Shown here piece after piece: positions 12,705 to 24,462 of a stretch of 64,000 bases of DNA (position 1 is the first letter of the stretch; every line of letters begins with the position of its first letter). Source of the DNA: Talinum fruticosum (taxonomy: Eukaryota > Streptophyta > Magnoliopsida > Caryophyllales > Talinaceae). The position numbers and the translations under genes are program-made. The stretch is from contig JAITYX010000045.1 in NCBI GenBank assembly GCA_021018815.1, positions 2,046,001-2,110,000 of the forward strand, given 5' to 3'. Under the pieces are notes generated by a model. It was not told the origin of the DNA, made no database searches, and saw only the letters and a program-made list of their open reading frames with translations.

Positions 12705-12716
12705 AAGTCCCTTTTT
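12705..12716 (-). promoter_or_regulatory. candidate TATA box of the antisense PMD gene
   Basis: The minus strand reads CCTATAAAAAGG about 115 bases upstream of the MSKGRV start codon at 12592. The spacing leaves a 5' leader of about 80-90 bases. It points away from the LTR promoter. Confidence 0.5.
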
Positions 12717-13361
12717 ATAGGCAAATTTAACCAAGCTTGAGAAGAATATAATACAAAATGTTAAAATTAAGAGGAGACCAAACATGAAATCTAAGAGCAT
12801 GCGCCAAGACAAGGCCTCGCCCAAATGCTAGCCAAGCATCGGCCACGAGGCCCGACTGGCATTATCTCGGTGGAAGCTTTGCAGGTGTAGCTAGAGGCTA
12901 GGCTAGTGAAGTCCCATCAGGCGTGGCAAGTGGTCTCTTGGAGCCTTATGCATGCAAGTAGGTCTTTGGACCCACAACTTCAACTTTATCGAGATCTAAT
13001 TTTCAGTCTGTCTTTGACTCGAATTATTCGAGTAAAATACTAAACTTTCGTAAATATGATTATCCACTAACAAGTATGCTAGTGCAATAGAATTATTAAG
13101 CCAAGCTTCATATCAAGAGATGATCAAACCTTTAGTAGAAAATCATCGAGCTTCAGGATTTTGATCAAGCCAAGCTCATAACCCTTTTATCGAACTTCAT
13201 AATAAACACATTATGATCAAGTCCAGGCCCCGTCTAGGAGTTCAGGTTCGATAACAACCAATTCCGGACACTAGAGTCAATCGAGCATTTGAAGCAATGC
13301 CCAAAAGCGAGATAAGTATCCTTTAGTGTCTACTTTAACCCTTCATCTTTCGGACTTGGTC

Positions 13362-13372
13362 AAAGTGGGGGT
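13362..13372 (+). other. polypurine tract of Tat-like element D
   Basis: AAAGTGGGGGT lies immediately upstream of the LTR start TGTGGACACC at 13377. This is the expected place for plus-strand DNA priming. Confidence 0.7.
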
Positions 13373-13640
13373 TAACTGTGGACACCAAAAATGTGGGACT
13401 CTTAACTCTTTTATTTTTGTATTTTATTTTGTCATCCCCGTGATGAAACCCCGATCCTGTTTGCAGATTCGAATCGAGTGTGATGAAAGTCGGTAAACCA
13501 CAAAAAACCCTTTAGCATAAAAAATTAACCTTCTTTGCTTTGGGTTGGCCTATACACCCATTTCTTTTGGCCGGGGCAAGCCCAGGTCAACGCTCAAAGT
13601 CAACACTTGGCCGACGTCGCGTATCATGCTATACTCGCTT

Positions 13641-13865
13641 GCTAAACAATGCGTTTCGTTTTCAGCATCCAACCGAGACATGAAGCTCAACTTGTCTATA
13701 CGAAGTCGCATTGGACGAACTACGTTTCAGGGAATTTTTACCAAAGCGCTGCATTTTGCTCCAAGCATCCAACCGAGACACGGAAGCCAACCGCACAAAA
13801 CGACATTGTACATGGCTTGCACCGTGCTCCAGGGGACTTTTCACAAAAGCGCTGCATTTTGCTCT
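13641..13865. repeat. ~100-bp tandem repeat in P1 U3
   Basis: AGCATCCAACCGAGACA occurs at 13664 and 13764, and AGCGCTGCATTTTGCT at 13745 and 13849. This gives about 2.2 imperfect copies of a 100-104-bp unit upstream of the TATA box. A weaker version (GAGGCACGAAA twice) is in P3 near 59283 and 59337. Confidence 0.75.
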
Positions 13866-14066
13866 TGAGACCAACTACAGCATAAAAGGTTGGTTTGATT
13901 GAATGACGCCGTTTCGAGGCCGGCGCCACAATTCTCGGCCTTGCACGTGGGGTTTCCAGTTCAAGGCGATTTGGTCCGATTTTTTCGATTTTCCGGCCGG
14001 TTCATTGCTGATTTTTGGACGGTTGCTTAGCTGATCCTTAGGTCATTTTGTGACCTACTCTTTTCT

Positions 14067-14076
14067 CTATAAATAG
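14067..14076 (+). promoter_or_regulatory. TATA box of LTR P1
   Basis: CTATAAATAG preceded by TGTGACCTACTC. The same arrangement is found in P2 (39750) and P3 (59534), so the core promoter is conserved among the three LTRs. Confidence 0.75.
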
Positions 14077-14831
14077 AGAGGTTAACTTTTCATTTGTAGA
14101 GAGTTCAATACCCTAACAAAAACTGCTGAAATTTTGCTAAGAGCAACTAAATGCTTCACGAGTATTATGATCTCTTGGCTTCCTTTCAGCTAACCCTCAC
14201 TACAATACTACATATTATTCGATCCTCTAACCTTCATCATTCTCATACATCACTCTACCTCTACCAAACATCGAAAAAGCCACTTTCGAGTACTTGTTCA
14301 TCCAAGCATCACGCTTCTATATCCGGTTCGAGATTAAGAACAACGGGTAGGGCAACCTAAAGGCATTCATTTCCTTTGTAGTTTTAATAGTTTATTTAAT
14401 TATCCCATTTTACTACTTTCCATATTGTGGATATAAAGATGTAATCATTTTCAATTGCTCCTCGCATGCTGTAATTTATTTTTATCGCTTTCCTTTACTG
14501 CATTCTTTATTGCTTTCTTTTATTGTCTTCTTATTTGTTTTTATAAGCTGTATTCACATGCCTTGGTTGATTTAAATTCCTGTATTCACCTATTGTATGG
14601 TTGCTTGAAACACATTTCTTAAACTCACATCTTAAATTAGTAAAGGTCTGTCTATTGACGGGCGGATTAGAAGGGCATATCTTTACTTTTCGTACCTTCA
14701 TCCCTAAATCTAGATTCTTAGTTCTAGACCAATGGAGCCAACTTTTAAACCTCTTTCAAGCTTATTTGTCCTACACTAAGATTGAAAAAGTATTCTTTTA
14801 TTTTTGTTAGTTTTTATTTCTCAAAACTAAT

Positions 14832-14848
14832 TGGCGACTCTCCTTTAC
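14832..14848 (+). other. primer-binding site, Arg-type tRNA (P1)
   Basis: TGGCGACTCTCC matches the TGGCGACTC start that plant Tat/Ogre elements use, complementary to a tRNA ending GAGUCGCCA. P2 and P3 have TAGCGACTCC and TAGCGGCTCT at the same place. Confidence 0.65.
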
Positions 14849-16900
14849 CATTTTATTTCTCCTTAAAGTACTCCTCAACATTTCCGATTTAAATTAGCAA
14901 AAAATGAGTTTTATTTCTGATACCTTAAGCCATGGAACGAGATTGATCACCTCGGTCCACGGCCCATAGCCGGTGCCAACGACCATACTCGTGTCTGGCT
15001 CTTGCCTAGCTGGATAGTCACCAGGCAAGGCTTTGATCTAAGTTAGTGTTTTCGCACTTGTTTTGGCCCAAAAGCTTTGCGATAGAAATGAATTTAATTT
15101 TTGTGATTTTCTTAACTCATGAAATAATATCCCGAGACTTCTAAAAATAATGTCTAAAATGAGATTAATAAAACCACATATCATTATTCGATGAATCTGT
15201 TTTAAATTAAATTACAAAAATCGGAAATCTCGATAAGAGGTGCATCCTCATTTCTAATAAACTTTAAAAACCATTTTGAAAAAGAATCTTCAAAAAGAGA
15301 CCCGATATTCGTGTGGAAGCTCGGTCCCCTAATCCGGTTCCCTCCTATGGGGGACGGGGGCCAACGGTTCCTACAATGATATAGATGGACAACAAGCAAA
15401 CATTATAACCGGCAGTGCGTAGCTGATTTCAGGTGAATTATTAATTTGTCTTATAAGCATCGCAAATAATGCAATGTTTTTGTTTGAAAACTTTCCGTTC
15501 ACGAGATAAAACATGTTTATGTTCGAAAACATGTTACCTTTTCTTTTGCGGTTTTATTTGCATCCAGTCTCATGTCAGGCTTGATCATAGGTATGGATTA
15601 CCTTTTCCGATTTATTCTTTTTGAGAAGAGACAATATAAAAGTAATTACATCTCTAACATTGCTTATGCTCCCAGGTTATCTCGATAATTAATGACCTTT
15701 TATGAAATATTAACTTATTCTCATATGTTCGACTCATATAGTTCAGATATCTATTGACAAAAAATCTACTTGAAAAGAAACCTTCATCAGCTATGACAAG
15801 TACGAGATGAAATCGAGAAGCTAAACAGAAAGAGAGAGAAAGGCAAAAGGGAAGCAACAATTTTGCATCCGATCATATTATTTCTCCCCCTTCATGTCAT
15901 AAAAATTATATAAATAGCAAACCAACACATTAATAAAAGCATTTCTCCCTTTCAAAAGTTATTATCCGAATAAAATTAAGGTGAAAGTTATATTGATTAA
16001 GCATACAAAAGGATCCATACTAGAATAATCTCATAGGATATCAATCCCAAATGTAGATCGAAATTATGAATCACATACCCATATTCCATAAATCAAGCAA
16101 TTTAATCACCCGAATAGGCGGATAATAGAATGAAAACCATGAGTACTTGTCCACTTGTAGATATGTAGCATTCAACGGTTACGTCTTAATAATCAAGCTA
16201 TCTCTTCATGACAAAAGAAAATTTATGCAGTAGCACATGAGGAATACATACAACAATGAGATCCAAAATAGAGAGTTATGACCAAAGTCATGAGTATCAT
16301 ACCATGCCATAAACATGATAGGAGCTGGACAATAGTGAGAAAAGCTCCTACCAGATTAGATGTTTTATTACAAAGTGATGATAGAAGATGAGAGATGAAA
16401 TTTGTTGGCAAGATAGACATCAAGAAGCTTATGAATTCACATATGAGGGATACATATAAGATGAGAGATCAAAATAGTGAGAAAAGCACCCAAGAAAAAA
16501 AAATGCACTCGAACACAACCATGGATATCCACTCAAACAAAAGAATACAAAATAACATTTGAATATATGTGATACCATGATATGGTGATTGTCAAATAAT
16601 CCATTTACTTACCAGATTTTGACCATCTCAATACCCTCTAGAAACCCGCCTTCACAAGCTAGACAGGTTGTAAAAGCTGCAAGCCTACTTTTGGCTGAAG
16701 CGTTAAAACAACACATATTAAATTTTTTCACATGCTATCTTGAAGGTCAAACACAAAAGAATTTGTTAGTGAGAAACCATATCTCATCAATCAGATTTGC
16801 ATGCATAGCTATTTTTTTGACCCCTTTTTGTATAATAAATTTTGATCTCAAGACATATGTTCGGAATTTAGAAAATATGATAATAATCTGATTGATTATA
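14849..16900. other. leader then unassigned AT-rich DNA, no gene seen
   Basis: The first ~220 bases continue the P1 leader (similar to P2 and P3 for about 70 bases past the primer site). From 15060 on I recognise nothing coding. Near 16223-16500 a degenerate direct repeat is visible (CACATGAGGAATACATA / CATATGAGGGATACATA, both followed by GAGATC-AAAATAG and later GTGAGAAAAGC). The short ORFs here have no recognisable motifs. Confidence 0.5.
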
Positions 16901-17828
16901 TTATCCTTTCCTTATTCTAACCGGTTTGTTATGTGAGATTTTATTTTCCTTATTTGGCTAAATCATCATACATATTTAAAGGAAAGATTTTGACAAGTAT
17001 CATTTCTGGAATTTCTGTACTTATCCTGATTATATTCTAGCAAGATTTTATTATGGAATCTAATTCTTTCCCCAAATATTATTGTGTTTTATTTTTGGAA
17101 AGAATCTTCTCAAATTACGCTATTTGATGTTGCAAGCAGTAGAAGTGGCAACCATAAGAAATCAACATTGATTAAATGCTGTTAAGGATGATTATGAATT
17201 AGTGGTAGACAAAGAATTTTGGAAAAAGCTTAATTAGGAAAGTATCCACTTTTCTAAAAGCAAGTCGATTTGGATAAAAATCCTATTACCAAGTTAGACT
17301 CGGAAGATCAATCACCAACAGTAACTTTTTGAAAGGCAACAGTCTTGTACATGAAGAACAACATATAAAACTCCAAGCTCAAGACCAAAAGAAGTAAGCA
17401 AGACATCTTACATTCAATCTCTTGTTATCTAAATTCTAAAATCATATTCAGTTTGTAGCGAAGAGTCTTTGGAAAGACTGTTTTGTGAGTTGTTGTAGCA
17501 ATTAGTGAAGTATGAGTGAAAGGCCTTTAGAGTAAGTGTACTCGAGAGATCAATCAAAGAGTTAAGTGAATGGCTCTTATGACAGTAAGACAATAAGAGT
17601 AGTAGAGGATAATCCTAAGGTAGGAAACCTTATGTGGTCACTAACCCAAATATATGGATTTGGGCTAAGATCGTGAACAAACGTCTTTTGTCCGCTTTAA
17701 TTTCTATTTGTTCGGTTCATTTCTTAAACTAACTTCACTTTAGAACAAAGCTCAATTAGACAAGTTTTAATTTTTCAGTACTCTAGTCACCTCCCCTGTA
17801 GGGTATAGCTAACTATTTGGGGCTTAAA
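16901..17828 (+). mobile_element. copia E1 5' LTR (right part)
   Basis: Sequence directly upstream of a copia primer site and gag, ending ...TTTGGGGCTTAAAA. Its left limit cannot be fixed because no second LTR of E1 is in the window. It is not similar to the A/B/C LTRs, so E1 is a separate family. Confidence 0.55.
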
Positions 17829-17830
17829 AT

Positions 17831-17843
17831 TGGTATTAGAGCT
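17831..17843 (+). other. primer-binding site, initiator Met tRNA (E1)
   Basis: TGGTATTAGAGCT differs at one base from TGGTATCAGAGC and lies 46 bases before the gag ATG at 17889. Confidence 0.85.
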
Positions 17844-17888
17844 AGTTCCACACTCTTAAAGAATTAACATTCTTGTGGACTAACAATC

Positions 17889-19891
17889 ATGGCATTTGGA
17901 GGAAGCTCGGAATCTAGAGCGTACAACAAGGTGCCTTTCTTTAATGGGTCAAACTTTTTCCCACTGGAAGAGACTTATGGAAGTCTTCCTATAAGATCAT
18001 GACTATGAGATATGGAAATTGTTCAAGGTGGCAATTACATTCCTATGATTGGAACCGGTGAAACTACAACTCTCAAGCCAAAAGCCGAATTTACTGCGAC
18101 TAAGCGGCTTAAGTGTTTAAAGAATTTTTGAGCCTTTAACATTATGCTATGTAGTCCGGATCCTAATCAATTTAATCGAATATTAGCCTTCAAAACCGTA
18201 AAGCAAATTTGGGACACATTGGTGACAACTTACAAAGGCACTAGTCAAGTCGAGACAGTTGAAAATTAGCCGATACGTGAACAAATATGAATTCTTCAAA
18301 ATGTTGCCTGAAGAGGGAATCAAAGACATATACATCAGATTTTCATAAATCCTCAATAAGCCGAAATCACTCGGAAAGAAGTACAAAGACGAAAGGTAGT
18401 CGGAAAAATCCTCGGATGTCTTCCTAGGCAGAAATGGGGACCAAAGTCATGCTATAGAGGAAACACAAGATAGGAGTAAGCTTTAAGCTAAATGATCCGA
18501 TTGGAAAGATCCGTACATAAGAAATCAATCTTCAAGAAGATTCAGATGACCCAAAGCATAAGAAAGGAGTAGCTTTGAAGAGCATTGATGAAGAAGATTC
18601 TCGGTCCGAGGCATCTCTCGGATAAAAAAGCCCCTCTAGCTGTCATAGTTGTTGGATTCGGAAAGATGTTCTATACAATAAATACAAAAAAAGATTCTAG
18701 TGTGACTCATCTTTCGGAAAATAAGGCAAGTACCAGAAAGGTAAGAAAAGTTTCTTTAAAAATGAATCTAACTTTGGTAATTGTTTTGGTTGTGGATCCT
18801 CGGATCAAAAATCTAACTTTGTTAACCTTGGTAATATTTTAGAAAAACTAGGACTCATCATATGATCTTTCAACCATGACTCATCTTTCGGAGATCAAAA
18901 ATTAGTTTCTCAAGATCTCGGATTTGAAAAACGAGATCTTCAAAGCAAATATGACAAAACACATGAGACCCTTTTGAAACTTCGCAAGGACAAGACAATC
19001 TCAATATGATATTAGGATCTCAATGCATCTTATAAAAAATAAGGTATTAGATTTGACTCCGAGAGTTATAAAACCGCTTACAAAAATTTCTTTGAAAAAG
19101 AGATGCTAAGAAGATTCAAAGTCACTCCAACATTAGAAAATAAAGGAGTTACTTTGATGCTTCACCACCTTAGAGACGTGATGGCCCCAAAAACCAAGTT
19201 TGGGTGCCTAAAGGGACAAAACCCCCAAACATGGTTTTTAGTCCGATCAGATTTAAGTCATCTCGGTCAAAGGAAGCAAAAAGGTTTGATTTTTCTGAGT
19301 GGAGGTATATGCTTGAAGGTATAATCTAACTGTTGGTACCTTGATAGTGGATGCTTAAGACATATGTCTGCTGATCCATCTATATTCTCTGAATTTCATC
19401 ATAAAAAATCTGGTAATGTTATTCTTAGTGATGATAGTCAAGGTCGGATTATTGGATTTAATAAAGTTGGAAAAGATTAAACCCATGCTATTGGAAAGGT
19501 ATATCTGGTTGATCGATTAAAATATAATTTCATCAGTATCTCACAACTTTGTGACAAAGGTAATAAAGTATTGTTTAGTTCTACTAATTGTTTTTATGAA
19601 AAACACTCGGACAAACAAGGTAATACTTCCTGGACCAATATTTGAGAATACTTATATTATTCGTCCGAGTAACACCCCTCCTTAGAATCTTACTTGTCTT
19701 AAAGCCTTTTAAGATGATGAATCCTAGTTGTGGAACAAAAGATTAGGACATATCGGTATGAGTACTACTGATAAACTTTCAAAGTGTGAATTGGTAAGAG
19801 GTCTTCCAAAGTGCAAATATATCAAAGACCATATTTGTGATGCTTGTGTGAAAGGTAAGCAAGTCAAACGCTCATTTAAGGCTATCAAATC
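17889..19891 (+). pseudogene. copia E1 gag, protease and GAG-pre-integrase region (5' half of pol)
   Basis: Begins MAFGGSSESRAYNKVPFFNG, typical of plant copia gag, followed by NYIPMIG and KTVKQIWDTLVTTYKGTSQV. A degenerate knuckle (CFGCGSS, lacking the His and last Cys) lies near 18785. The protease-proximal motif CWYLDSGCLRHMSAD is at about 19331, and the GAG-pre-integrase domain shows VYLVDRLKYNFISISQLCD (19500) and LGHIGMSTTDKLSK then ICDACVKGKQVKRSFK (19742-19880). Frameshifts and stops occur throughout. The reading is cut at 19892 by copia B and resumes at about 34827 with the integrase core; about 90 codons between them are missing. Confidence 0.8.
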
Positions 19892-21319
19892 TGAAGACTC
19901 AGGTATAACTCTCTATCTCTCTATGGTTTTGAAATCAAGTCATTTTCATTCTTGAAAAAGCTCATCTTTAAGTTTTCTTACTTGTCGACTTGCTCATAAA
20001 GCATTTCTTGATTAAACACACACAACACTTGGGTTTCGACCCACTCGGATGCAACTCAAGTAGTTTTGATGAGTAAATAATTTCGCATGCATATATTATT
20101 CGGAGTCGACTTTATGAGTTAATTGAAAATGAATTACTTGCGTTAATTCTTGTTTCTAAATTAGCTTTATTAACATAAACTTTTTACCTAATCAATTTGA
20201 TAAATGGTGTCTATATAATCTTAATCTCTTCATCATGTAAACATAGTCACTATATGAAATTAAAAAATATTGAATATTAGACTTAGGAAATTCCATTCTC
20301 TCGGGTTAAGGATAATTAAGTGCTTAATTATTATGAATTAATTATTATCCTAGCCTAATCATGGAACAAAGTATTTTTATACTTTGAGTAACACTGTGAT
20401 TTACTTTTGCGAGTTGATTAAAGTATTTTTATCTTGTTTTGAAAAGCAAAAACAAGCAACTTCTAACCGTTAAACACTAGCGAGACAGAAAAATAATGTT
20501 TTAGGACAAGACTCAAACACCATGCTAGGGTTGTTTGTTACCAAATCTGGTAAACTTTAACTTTGAGTCTAACGGTTGTTTCCACCCAAGATTTCAGTCA
20601 CAACTAGTGGGTTGGACTACCTTTTGAGCCAAGGACCAAAACACAACGTTCACATTTGCAATGGCTCCTTTTATGAGGGACTCGGACTACCAGTTACAAT
20701 AGCTCCGAGGCTTCTAAGTCTAGAATAAGCCACAACGGCTACTCGCCTTACTGTGTATAAATAGAAGCCTTCCTACAAGACTTGAGAATTGCTAAAACTG
20801 AATGAAATATAGTCTCTCTCAATCTTCTCTAGCTTTCCAACTTTGTATTTAAGTTTTTACTTTCGAGTTGTAAAGAGAAAGTCTTGTAATCACTCTTACT
20901 TATTTTCAATTATCCGAAAAGTCCCTTGACTGAGTTATAAGGGTTAATTAAGCTAAGTTGTCCCTAGATGTAAGGGTTATCTAAGTTAGGATGTACCAGA
21001 ATAGATATGAAAATTTACGTATCTAGGAAAAAGTTGTATTGAATTGTCTAAGTGAGTAATTATGTAAAAGTCGGTTCTTGTATTTTGTGGATTCAAAATA
21101 GTGGATTTAACTTGGTCTCTGCATTGACACTTGTCCGTGGTTTTCTGCCCCAGGTTGGTTTCCACGTAACTTTTGAGTTCTCCATTTTTAAGTTTAATCT
21201 AGACTTAGAATGGTTTTTAAGTTCATTTTTCGCAGAAAGCTCTTTTATTGCGCAAAATTTCCTTCACACCCTATTCACCTTCTTCTAAGGTGATTCAAAC
21301 TTTTAACTGCAAACCTTCA
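19892..21319 (+). repeat. 5' LTR of copia B
   Basis: 1428 bases, beginning TGAAGACTCAGG and ending AACCTTCA two bases before the primer site. The TATA box TATAAATAG lies at 20756-20764, followed by the AGCCTT...CAAGACTTGAG leader also seen (inverted) in A1, A2 and C. A CACCCTATTCACC string near the end is shared by the whole family. Confidence 0.85.
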
Positions 21320-21321
21320 AT

Positions 21322-21333
21322 TGGTATAAGAGC
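21322..21333 (+). other. primer-binding site, initiator Met tRNA (B)
   Basis: TGGTATAAGAGC, one mismatch from the standard copia primer site. Confidence 0.85.
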
Positions 21334-21378
21334 GTAGCCTTCTCAAAGGATCTAACAAATCCAATGTTGAAAGATCAG

Positions 21379-23100
21379 ATGGCTCTCAACTACGAGAGAG
21401 TTTGATGAAGGAAAATCTTTCACCGAGACCACCCAAGTTCAAGGGATCAAACTTCGTACACTTGGAAGAAGATCATGGAGTGCTTCATCCAAGATTATTA
21501 TGAGGAGGTATGGAACATCATCTATAATGGAAACTACACACCTATGAAAGACAAAAGGAACTCAAATAGTACCTAAGGTGAAGTCCGAGTTCACTCTTGA
21601 AGAAAACGAGAAATACGAAAGAACTTCAAAGTAATGAACACACTAATATGTGCAATTGTTGCAAGAGAATACAACAGAATATCTACCTGTGACAGCCAAA
21701 GAAGTTTGGGATACACTGATTACTACATATGAATTCACTGGTCGGGTGAAGCAAGCCAAGATAAGTCGGTATCTCCACAAGTATGAAATGTTCAAGATGG
21801 AGGCTGATGAGAACATCACTCGGATGTAGATTCGATTCATTGAGATTGTCAACAATCACAAATCTCTTTGAAGAAAGATGATTCATGAAGGGTTGTAAGA
21901 AATATTTGAGGAGTCCGCCCAAGAGAAGATGGGGTCTCGATGTGATAGCAATAGAGGAAGCTTAGGACCTCTCTCGACTAAAGCTAGATGAGCTTATTGG
22001 GAAACTTCTCCTCTATGAGCCACATCTAGAGGAAGAATAAGCTAAAGTCAGCACCAAAAGAAACATTGCTTTCATGGCCTCGGAGAAACAAGGTCCAAGT
22101 TTGGGCTTCTCAGATTCGAAGAAGACCCCATTGCACTTCTAGCTTAAGGATTCAAGAAAATGATGAAATTCAAAAAGTGGCAGAAGAAGCCTAAGCAAGA
22201 GTTTTACAAGAAACACAAAAAGGTAAATTCTCATCCTTTTCAAATTTATCTTTAACTAAGAACTCACACTTGTTTTGAGTGTGGCGGCAAAGAGCACATT
22301 GTCAAAGACTATCCAAAGAGAAAGAAGGATAGAAAGAAGAAAAAGGCTATGGTAGCTACCTGGAGTTATGATGAGTCAAAAGAAGATGATGACACTGATG
22401 ATGAATCAAAGTGTCTAATGCTCTATTTGACTTAAAAGTCTGGATCCGAGTCGAGAAGAGATGCATCGGATATTGACGAAATAGATCCTCGGGAGGTAAT
22501 CAACTACTTCCTTAAATTCTCGAAGCATGAACTTGCTAGATATATTTTTACCTTTGAGGAGAAGTCCAATTCTGAATCTTCGAAATTTAAAGAGAAGCTG
22601 AAATGTCTTAATGTTGAGAACACCTCTTTGAAAAATGATTTAGAACACCCGAGATAGAATGCGAAAGTACTTGAGACAAGTACTTAAGATAATAAGACTG
22701 TGTATAAGTACCTTAGAACAGAGAATGAGAAATTGAAATAGAAGCTCAATGAGTCTCAAGAGTTTGTTTTAAAACTCACTCAAGGTCAGAAAAACCTTGA
22801 TTTATTACTTGGTTCTCAGTGTGTCTCATTTCGAAAAGAAGGTCTTGGTATAATGCTAAAGAGCAAGAAAATTCCTACAAAAATCTTTTCAAAACTGATT
22901 CTAGAACTATCATGTTGAGGAAGGCTGAGCATGGTCCCATTCAATCAAAAAGGAAAGGAACGGAGTCCGGACCAATATTTATGAAAAAGCCTTCTCAACC
23001 TATTTACAAAAAAGAGGGTTTCAAAAGAAAAGACACAGAGTTAGTTCTCAAGAAAGAAGACGGAGAGTGAGAGTAAACCCAAAATCATTTAAATCTAGGT
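21379..23100 (+). pseudogene. copia gag (B)
   Basis: Starts MALNYE with a frame change soon after. Capsid-type blocks follow: IMECFIQDYYEEVWNII, NYTPMKDK, LICAIVAREYNRIS, EVWDTLITTYEFTGRVKQAK and YLHKYEMFKMEADENITRM. A CCHC-like knuckle (CFECGGKEHIVKDY, with the last Cys changed to Tyr) lies at about 22272-22313, followed by the basic stretch PKRKKDRKKKKAMVATW. The tail contains the acidic DDDTDDESK block, LARYIFTFEEKSNSES and SQEFVLKLTQGQKNLDLLLG, the same order as in C and A1. Many stops make it inactive. Confidence 0.85.
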
Positions 23101-23149
23101 TCCCAAAAGTGCTCTTCCTCGGAAAAATACCACAATAAAGACAATTACT

Positions 23150-23819
23150 TGGTTTGTAAGAGGAAGTGAGAAGGGTTAGTTTGTTTATGTTCTTACAGGT
23201 AACTCGAAACGAAAAGCTCATTGGTACATAGACAGTGGATGCTCATGCCACATGTCCGGAGATTCAAGACTCTCCTCGGAACTTGAAGGGATAAAAGGAG
23301 AGAAAGTCACATTTAGATATAATAGTAAAGACAAGATAGTTGAAATTGGCACAATTGGTCAATGAGACAACTTAGTCAATCCAGTATACCTTGTCAAAGG
23401 GCTCAAATATAACCTTACGAGCATCTCTCAATTGTGTGACAAAGGACAAGAGGTAAGGTTCACTATGACCAACTGTTTCATTTCCGATGGAATCACCAAA
23501 AAGACAAATCTCTCGGGTTTAAGGTCACGTAACACCCTATACTATTCATGTTTATGATTCTAGTCAAGACTTATCATGTTTAAAAGCTTCTTTAAATGAT
23601 GATTCATTGACATGGCATCATAGACTAGGTCATATTAGCATGCATACTATCAAGAAAGTTGCATCTCATGAATTAGTTAGAGGATTTCCTACCTATTCGT
23701 TTAAGAAAGATAAAATATGTGATGCATGCACAAAAGGGAAACAAGTTAGATGATCCTTTAAGCCACTTAAGACAGTATCTATATCCAAAGTGCTTAAATT
23801 GATACATATGGATTTGTGG
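23150..23819 (+). pseudogene. protease-proximal and GAG-pre-integrase region of copia B
   Basis: AHWYIDSGCSCHMSGD at about 23218 carries the aspartic-protease-adjacent motif. VYLVKGLKYNLTSISQLCDK (23389 on) and the WH-R-GH box (23612 on) define the GAG-pre-integrase domain with the ICDACTKGKQVR finger. The last readable motif is LIHMDLW, the first catalytic Asp box of the integrase; insertion X begins immediately after it. Confidence 0.8.
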
Positions 23820-24462
23820 TGAAATTCCTGTTAAAAGCTTAGGAAGTTGATGGAGGGGTGAAGATGAAGGCAAGGTAAGGGGGAAAAGGGTTTTGGGGAG
23901 GTAAAACCACAACCAGCCATAATGGGTCCTAACTGGAGTAGATAAGGGAAAAGGGGGTGATGGGGGTCTTTTTGTGGGAGTTTGGCTTCGATTTTTGAGG
24001 AGGGAAGACTTAAGATGATGGATTAGAGGGGGCGGGGATTTGAAATTAAACCAAGAACAATTTCAACCTCAAATAAGGCAAGCAATCTAACCTAGGCGCA
24101 TAAAGCTCCCAAACCAGGCAGTCTTGCTTATTTCCGAGGAGGGGTTAGTAAGGACCTTTTTCGAAGCTGAAATTTAGGAGAATACAACCGAACACACCAA
24201 AGAACAAGTGGTAAAAATATAAAAAACAGAAGAGGTAGAATTAGAGAGAGGGGAATTTTGAAAACAAAACAAATATAAACTAAAATTAGCAAGGATAAGC
24301 CACACCACCAAACTAAGGGCTTCTAATTAGATCCTAATGGATAAGGCACACCACCATTAGTATCTAATTAGCCTCTTTGATAACCACGTAACCTAGAAAA
24401 TATTATGATAAGCAAAGAAACAATGAGTTGAAGGGAATGAGCCTTGCTCGACTTTACTACTT

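Larger units (their letters stand above)
9706..13376. mobile_element. Tat-like Ty3/gypsy element D, 3' interior with antisense gene
   Basis: The interior lies upstream of a plus-strand polypurine tract (13362-13372) and LTR (13377). It carries a minus-strand PMD gene. A close relative, D', lies at about 56360-59050 in the same orientation, sharing the final segment (GCATCATATAAATAA near 10172 and 56827), the C-terminal coding part and the core PMD. No gag, RT or integrase is present, because the left side is cut by G2. Tat-lineage elements are known to carry extra ORFs next to their LTRs; placing D in that lineage rests on the LTR start TGTGGACACC, the TGGCGACTC primer site and this layout. 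Confidence 0.6.
13377..14829 (+). mobile_element. Tat-like LTR P1
   Basis: Starts TGTGGACACC and has a core promoter (TGTGACCTAC..., TATA box 14067-14076). It ends just before a primer-binding site at 14832. It shares the block GACGGGCGGA...TATC with P2 (40366) and P3 (60158), and the ACACTAAGATTG or ATACTAAGATTG block near its end. It is preceded by a polypurine tract and followed by a primer site, so it acts as 3' LTR to the left and 5' LTR to the right. The ORFs inside it are incidental. Confidence 0.75.

Noticed and set aside
13545..13929. Cluster of five overlapping ORFs on both strands
   Set aside because: Produced by the 100-bp tandem repeat in LTR P1; the reading frames mirror the repeat, not a gene.
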